Source: an uncultured Sphingopyxis sp. (GTDB taxonomy: Bacteria; Pseudomonadota; Alphaproteobacteria; Sphingomonadales; Sphingomonadaceae). Taken from it: DNA of 56,123 nt. Of the stretch, positions 52,167 through 56,123 are shown piece after piece; the stretch's first letter is position 1, and each line of letters starts with the position of its first letter. Under the pieces are notes generated by a model that was given only the letters and a program-made list of their open reading frames with translations, searched no databases and was not told where the DNA came from. The DNA lies in contig CALMYE010000233.1 of the NCBI GenBank assembly GCA_937873425.1, positions 1 through 56,123 on the forward strand. The letters run 5' to 3'. Position numbers and translations under genes: made by a program.

Positions 52167-53030
52167 TTGACCGGACGGCATCTTCTTCTCGGTTCGATCC
52201 TGCTGCTCGGCGGCGCCGGCGCCCTCTGGGCATCGGCGCCGCGCCCGGCCCCCGAAGCCGCGCCGCCGGTGCCGCAGCGCATCGTCTCGATGAACCTGTG
52301 CGTCGACCAGCTGCTGATCGCGCTCGCTGATCGCGGGCAGATCGCGGGGCTGACGCGCAACGCGGCCGATCCCGGAATGTCGGCGGCGGCGGATGCGGCG
52401 CGTGGGCTGCCGCTGCTTGTCCATTCGGCCGAGCAGATCCTCGTGACCGATCCCGACCTGATCGTCGGCATGCCCGCGACCGGCAATGCGGCGCTCGCCG
52501 CATTGCCGGGTCAGGATTATCGCCTGCTCGATCTGGGACTCGCCAACTCGCTCGGGGAAATCCACGCCTCGATCCGCCAGACCGCCGCGGCGGTCGGCCA
52601 TCCAGGTCGCGGCGAGGCGCTGATCGCCGGCATGGAGCGCGAACTCGCCGGGCTGCCCAGGCCCGGACGCGGGCGCGTCGCCGCCTATTATCAGCGGCGC
52701 GGCTACATGACCGGCACCGGCACGCTCGTCGACGATCTGATGACCCGCCTTGGCCTCGTCAATCTCGCCGGCAAGCTCGGCAAGCCGGTGCTGTCGCAGC
52801 TCAGCCTCGAGGAAATGGTCGCGGCCGAACCCGATTTCCTGATCGTCGAGCATGGGACCGACATAATCGACGACCAGGGCAGCGAGATGCTCCACCATCC
52901 CGCGCTCCGGGACATATCGCGTATCGGCATCGCGCAGGCGTGGACGGTGTGCGGCGGCCCGGCCTATACAAGCGCGGCGCGCAGCATCGCCGCGCAGATC
53001 CGGCGCCACGATGCGGGGGAAAGGCCATGA
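52167..53030 (+). CDS. Periplasmic cobalamin-type substrate-binding protein (BtuF-like)
   Basis: This class III (helical-backbone) binding protein of an ABC importer has 287 residues. The N-terminus (TTG start) is an uncleaved or poorly defined signal, LLLGSILLLGGAGALW. RIVSMNLCVDQLLIALA near 38-54 is the BtuF/FecB family start. LVTDPDLIVGMP near 92 and DFLIVEHGTD near 225 follow. It has no lipobox Cys. Its position, 39 bases after btuB and overlapping the permease, fits B12 uptake. A siderophore role is possible but less likely. Confidence 0.85.
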   Translation: MTGRHLLLGSILLLGGAGALWASAPRPAPEAAPPVPQRIVSMNLCVDQLLIALADRGQIAGLTRNAADPGMSAAADAARGLPLLVHSAEQILVTDPDLIVGMPATGNAALAALPGQDYRLLDLGLANSLGEIHASIRQTAAAVGHPGRGEALIAGMERELAGLPRPGRGRVAAYYQRRGYMTGTGTLVDDLMTRLGLVNLAGKLGKPVLSQLSLEEMVAAEPDFLIVEHGTDIIDDQGSEMLHHPALRDISRIGIAQAWTVCGGPAYTSAARSIAAQIRRHDAGERP

Positions 53031-54028
53031 CGCGCCACGCGCCGCCGCGCTGGCTGCTGATCGCGTCGCTGGCGGCGCTCGCGCTCGCCGTGGCGCTCGC
53101 TTCGCTGCTCTTCGGCCCGGTCGATCTGTCGGTCGGACGGTTGCTCGCCGCCGCGACGGGCGCCGACGACCGGGTTGCGTCGATCATCCTCTTCGAGCTG
53201 CGCCTGCCGCGCACCCTGCTCGGGCTTGCGGTCGGCGCGATACTCGGGCTCGCGGGCGCGGTGCTGCAGGGCTATCTGCGCAATCCGCTCGCCGAGCCCT
53301 CGGTGCTCGGCACCTCGAACGCCGCCGCGCTGGGCGCGGTCGCGGCGCTCTATTTCGGCCTTGCCCAGCTTCATCCGGCGGTGCTGCCGCTGCTCGCGAC
53401 CGGCAGCGCGCTCGTCTCGCTCGCTTTGCTCTTCGCGCTCGCCGGGCGCGCCGAGAGCCCGCTGACGCTGATCCTCGCCGGCCTGGCGGTGGCGACGCTG
53501 GCGGGCGCGGGGATCAGCCTCGCGCTCAACATGTCGCCCAATCCCTTCGCGGCGATGGAGATCATGACCTGGCTGCTCGGCAGCCTCGAGAACCGCTCCT
53601 TCGCCCATCTGTGGATCGCGCTGCCGTGCATCGCGCTCGGCGGGCTGCTGCTGCTCTGGAACGGGCGCTCGCTCGATGCGCTGACGCTCGGCGAGGATGC
53701 GGCACAGGCGCTCGGCGTGGACCTTGCGCGGATGCGCCTGCGCCTGCTGATCGGCACCGCGATCGGCGTCGGCGGCGCGGTCGCGGTGTCGGGCGCGATC
53801 GGCTTCGTCGGGCTGATCGTGCCGCACCTGATCCGCCCCTTCACCGACCGCAGCCCCTCGGCGATCCTGCTGCCCTCGGCGATCGGCGGCGCGGCGTTGC
53901 TGACGCTCGCCGACCTTGGCGTGCGGATCATCCCGACGACCAACGAGCTCAAGCTCGGCGTGGTCACCGCCTTCCTCGGCGTGCCGGTCTTCCTCGTCCA
54001 TCTGATGCGCGAGCGGCGGCTGTGGTGA
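53027..54028 (+). CDS. FecCD/BtuC-family ABC transporter permease
   Basis: This inner-membrane permease has about ten helices and 333 residues. LRLPRTLLGLAVGAILGLAG near 62-81 and QGYLRNPLAEPSVLGTSNAA near 84-103 are hallmark words of BtuC/FecC. AVSGAIGFVGLIVPHLIRP near 250-268 is the ATPase-contacting loop. It overlaps the binding-protein gene by 4 bases (ATGA) and the ATPase gene by 4 (GTGA). Confidence 0.93.
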   Translation: MTRHAPPRWLLIASLAALALAVALASLLFGPVDLSVGRLLAAATGADDRVASIILFELRLPRTLLGLAVGAILGLAGAVLQGYLRNPLAEPSVLGTSNAAALGAVAALYFGLAQLHPAVLPLLATGSALVSLALLFALAGRAESPLTLILAGLAVATLAGAGISLALNMSPNPFAAMEIMTWLLGSLENRSFAHLWIALPCIALGGLLLLWNGRSLDALTLGEDAAQALGVDLARMRLRLLIGTAIGVGGAVAVSGAIGFVGLIVPHLIRPFTDRSPSAILLPSAIGGAALLTLADLGVRIIPTTNELKLGVVTAFLGVPVFLVHLMRERRLW

Positions 54029-54810
54029 GGCTCGTCCTCGACCGCATCGGCGTGACGCTCGGCCGCCGCGCGGTGGTGCGCGATATCGGCGCGACCTTCG
54101 CCGCCGGCTCGCTCACCGGCATCGTCGGTCCCAATGGTGCGGGCAAATCGACGCTCGCGCGCGCGATGCTCGCGCTGGTCCCCGCGACGGGCGCCGTGTG
54201 TCTCGACGGTCAGGACGTATCGGCCCTGCCGCGCGCCGATCTCGCGCGGCGCATCGCCTATCTGCCGCAGGGCCAGACCTTGCACTGGCCGCTGACCGTC
54301 GAGCGCCTCGTCGGCCTCGGCCGCCTGCCGCATCTCGCGCCGATGTCGAGGATCGCCCCCGCCGACGCCGAAGCGATCGAGCGCGCGATGGCGCGCGCCG
54401 ACCTGCTCGACCTGCGGCACCGCATCGCGACCGAATTGTCGGGCGGCGAGCGCGCCCGCGCGCTGTTCGCGCGCGCGCTGGCGGTCGAGGCGCCCGCGCT
54501 GATCGCCGACGAGCCGCTCGCCAGCCTCGACCCCGGCCACCAGATCGACGTGATGGCGCTGATGCGCGCCGAGGCCGATGCGGGCGCGCTCGTCATCGCG
54601 GTGCTGCACGACCTGACGATGGCGGCGCGCTATTGCGACCGGCTGCTGCTGATCGACGGCGGCACGGTCGCCGCCGACGGCGCGCCCGCCGCGGTGCTGA
54701 CGCCGGACCATCTGCGCGCGGTCTATGGCATAGAGGCGGAGGTGCGGCTGGACGGCGCCTGGCCGACGATCACGACGCTGGGACGCAGCCCTGCCCAATA
54801 TCGCACTTGA
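54025..54810 (+). CDS. ABC transporter ATP-binding protein (BtuD-like)
   Basis: This ATPase of the import complex has 261 residues. Walker A is GPNGAGKS (35-42), the Q-loop is YLPQGQ (79-84), the signature is LSGGE (138-142), Walker B is ALIADEP (158-164), and His is in VLHDLTMAARYC. It starts with GTG, whose last bases form the permease stop. It completes the btuB-F-C-D-like set under the riboswitch. Confidence 0.93.
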   Translation: MRLVLDRIGVTLGRRAVVRDIGATFAAGSLTGIVGPNGAGKSTLARAMLALVPATGAVCLDGQDVSALPRADLARRIAYLPQGQTLHWPLTVERLVGLGRLPHLAPMSRIAPADAEAIERAMARADLLDLRHRIATELSGGERARALFARALAVEAPALIADEPLASLDPGHQIDVMALMRAEADAGALVIAVLHDLTMAARYCDRLLLIDGGTVAADGAPAAVLTPDHLRAVYGIEAEVRLDGAWPTITTLGRSPAQYRT

Positions 54811-54864
54811 TCCCCGCCGCCGCGCGCTCCAAGGGCTTTGGCCGAGAGGATGAGTGGAGGCGAC

Positions 54865-55833
54865 ATGATCAAGACGCGCATTACCGAGATGTTCGGCATC
54901 GAGACCCCGATCGTGATGGGGGGCATGACCGGCGTGGGCTATGGCGAGCTGGTGGCGGCGGTGGCGAATGCCGGGGCGCTCGGCTTCGTCACCGCGCATA
55001 TGTATCCGACCGGCCAGGCGCTGTTCGACGAGATCGAGGCGACCCGCAAGCTCACCGACAAGCCCTTCGGCGTCAACCTGACCCTGCTGCCGTCGATCAA
55101 CCCCATCCCCTATGACGATTATCGCGAGGCGATCATCGCGAGCGGGGTGAAGATCGTCGAGACCGCGGGCCGCGCGCCGACCGACCATCTGCCGCGCTTC
55201 AAGGAGGAAGGCGTCAAGGTCATCCACAAATGCACCTCGGTGCGCCATTCGGTCTCGGCGGTCAGGAAGGGCGTCGATGTGATCAGCATCGACGGCTTCG
55301 AATGCGCGGGCCACCCCGGCGAGGACGATGTCGGGCTCGTCGTGCTGCTCCCCGCGACGGTCGACGCGCTGCCCGACACGCCGATCATCGCCTCGGGCGG
55401 CATGGCCGACGGGCGCAGCCTGATCGCCGCGCTCGCGCTCGGCGCCGATGCGGTGAACATGGGCACGCGCTTCTGCGCGACGGTCGAGGCGAAGATCCAC
55501 CACAATGTGAAGCAGCGCATCGTCGATGCGAGCGAGCTCGACACGGTGCTCGTCGGCCGGTCCCTGCGCAACACCGCGCGCGTCGCGAAGAATGCCGTGT
55601 CGGTCGAGGTGGCGGAGATTCAGCGCGATCCGACCAAGACGTTCGAGGACGTCAAGCATCTGATGGCGGGCGTGCGCGGGCGCGAGAATGTGCTGGCGGG
55701 CGGCGACGTCGACGGCGGCATCTGGACCAGCGGCCAGAGCCAGGCGCTGATCCACGACATCCCGACCTGCGCCGATCTGGTCGCGAACATCATGGCGCAG
55801 GCAGAAGCGGTGCGGGCGAAGATCGCGGGGTAA
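54865..55833 (+). CDS. Nitronate monooxygenase family FMN oxidoreductase
   Basis: This 322-residue TIM-barrel protein is of the 2-nitropropane dioxygenase type. FGIETPIVMGGMTGVGYGEL at about 10-29 is the family start, ANAGALGFVTAH follows near 35, SIDGFECAGHPGED near 142-155 carries the catalytic-site His region, and PIIASGGMADGRSLIAALALGADAV forms the phosphate-binding turn. Members oxidise nitronates or act as enoyl reductases, and the activity here is not certain. GGAGG 4 bases before the ATG supports the start. Confidence 0.88.
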   Translation: MIKTRITEMFGIETPIVMGGMTGVGYGELVAAVANAGALGFVTAHMYPTGQALFDEIEATRKLTDKPFGVNLTLLPSINPIPYDDYREAIIASGVKIVETAGRAPTDHLPRFKEEGVKVIHKCTSVRHSVSAVRKGVDVISIDGFECAGHPGEDDVGLVVLLPATVDALPDTPIIASGGMADGRSLIAALALGADAVNMGTRFCATVEAKIHHNVKQRIVDASELDTVLVGRSLRNTARVAKNAVSVEVAEIQRDPTKTFEDVKHLMAGVRGRENVLAGGDVDGGIWTSGQSQALIHDIPTCADLVANIMAQAEAVRAKIAG

Positions 55834-55835
55834 AT

Positions 55836-55925
55836 CGTCATTGCGAGGAGCGTAGCGACGAAGCAATCCAGAGCGGTTTACGCGCACTCTGGATTGCCGC
55901 GTCGCCTTCGGCTCCTCGCAATGAC
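55836..55925. repeat. Palindromic intergenic repeat, class E
   Basis: The arms CGTCATTGCGAGGAGC and GCTCCTCGCAATGACG enclose GTAGCGACGAAGCAATCCAG, later complemented by CTGGATTGCCGCGTCGCC. The same kind of GTCATTGCGAGGAGC palindrome is widespread in alphaproteobacteria (recall). It separates convergent genes. Confidence 0.88.
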
Positions 55926-55973
55926 GAGGGTTTGAATCAGCCCGCGACGTCCTGCCCCACAGCCCGGCGCGCC

Positions 55974-56123
55974 TCAATGGAAGTCGCGCGATTTGGGCAG
56001 GATGCGGACGTTGCGCGGATGGCTCGGCCGCTGGACCGGGCGGTCGGGCGGTTCGGCGTCGCCGAGCGCGTCGAGCAGCGCGGTGCGGTCGACGATGCGG
56101 TTCGCCATCAGATGGACGACGCC
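55974..56123 (-). CDS. dnaE2: Error-prone DNA polymerase DnaE2 (ImuC), C-terminal end only
   Basis: The last 49 residues and stop are in the window and the rest lies beyond the right edge. The chain reads GVVHLMANRIVDRTALLDAL near its left end and finishes ILPKSRDFH. The GVVHLxAxRxxD word followed by a closing SRDFH is characteristic of DnaE2, the damage-inducible translesion polymerase that works with ImuA and ImuB. Only the tail is seen, so completeness cannot be judged. Confidence 0.85.
   Translation of the reverse strand, partial: GVVHLMANRIVDRTALLDALGDAEPPDRPVQRPSHPRNVRILPKSRDFH

Overview
The window is GC-rich chromosomal DNA from an alphaproteobacterium, most likely a sphingomonad of the Sphingopyxis type. 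The basis is the combination of DivK and MipZ cell-cycle proteins, DUF3572 and DUF3576 proteins, MmcB, COQ9, and a leuS-lptE-holA block. Many intergenic gaps also carry long palindromic repeats of the kind common in this order. The genus is an inference from gene content; no rRNA or tRNA gene was found. Almost everything is housekeeping. No phage, plasmid, insertion sequence, transposase or CRISPR array was seen.

Layout. 1-4.1 kb: hisN (cut by the left edge), a VOC-fold protein and prs, chained by TGATG overlaps, divergent from nadE and a DoxX protein. 4.1-7 kb: gltX, a tonB paralogue behind a Zur-like operator, and rpmG. 7.2-10.4 kb: divK, then DUF3572-HAD-RidA and a GNAT-fold gene. 10.6-18.8 kb: a Sel1-like protein, panC, mipZ, a phosphomannomutase, lptB, rpoN, galE and rpmJ. 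19-26.7 kb: a HAD phosphatase, oligopeptidase B, Xaa-Pro aminopeptidase, a thioesterase, a probable unannotated small gene, a membrane protein, ribD and ribE. 26.9-33.1 kb: mmcB, then a likely co-transcribed set read leftward (EamA, COQ9, feoA, feoB, ssb), and an Old Yellow Enzyme gene. 33.2-35.6 kb: an unknown membrane protein, ribH, and an unusual HTH-RibB-inactive GCHII fusion. 36-45 kb: ankyrin protein, SCO1, YcgN-like protein, YgjP-like metalloprotease, PBP1A, msrB, a DUF4402 protein, YggS, a ThiE-like protein and an exported protein. 44.6-49.5 kb: DUF3576 lipoprotein, leuS, lptE, holA. 49.8-54.8 kb: a cobalamin riboswitch and vitamin B12 uptake genes (btuB, then F-, C- and D-like ABC genes). 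54.9 kb to the end: a nitronate monooxygenase family gene and the C-terminus of dnaE2.

How the genes work together. Riboflavin synthesis is split over two loci: ribD-ribE and ribB-ribH. Metal and cofactor control is a visible theme: a Zur-like box at tonB, a Fur-like box at feoAB, and a B12 riboswitch at btuB. TTAA-N7-TTAA-like sites, resembling CtrA targets, lie before three genes. At least nineteen palindromic intergenic elements in six sequence classes occupy most gaps over 130 bp. Some are nested inside others and some provide terminators or part of a ribosome binding site.

Most notable points: (i) a probable small minus-strand gene with its own terminator at 24.3-24.55 kb; (ii) the HTH-RibB-inactive GCHII fusion with palindromes at its start; (iii) the Zur-like tonB promoter; (iv) a low-GC patch inside leuS; (v) interleaved and nested repeats.
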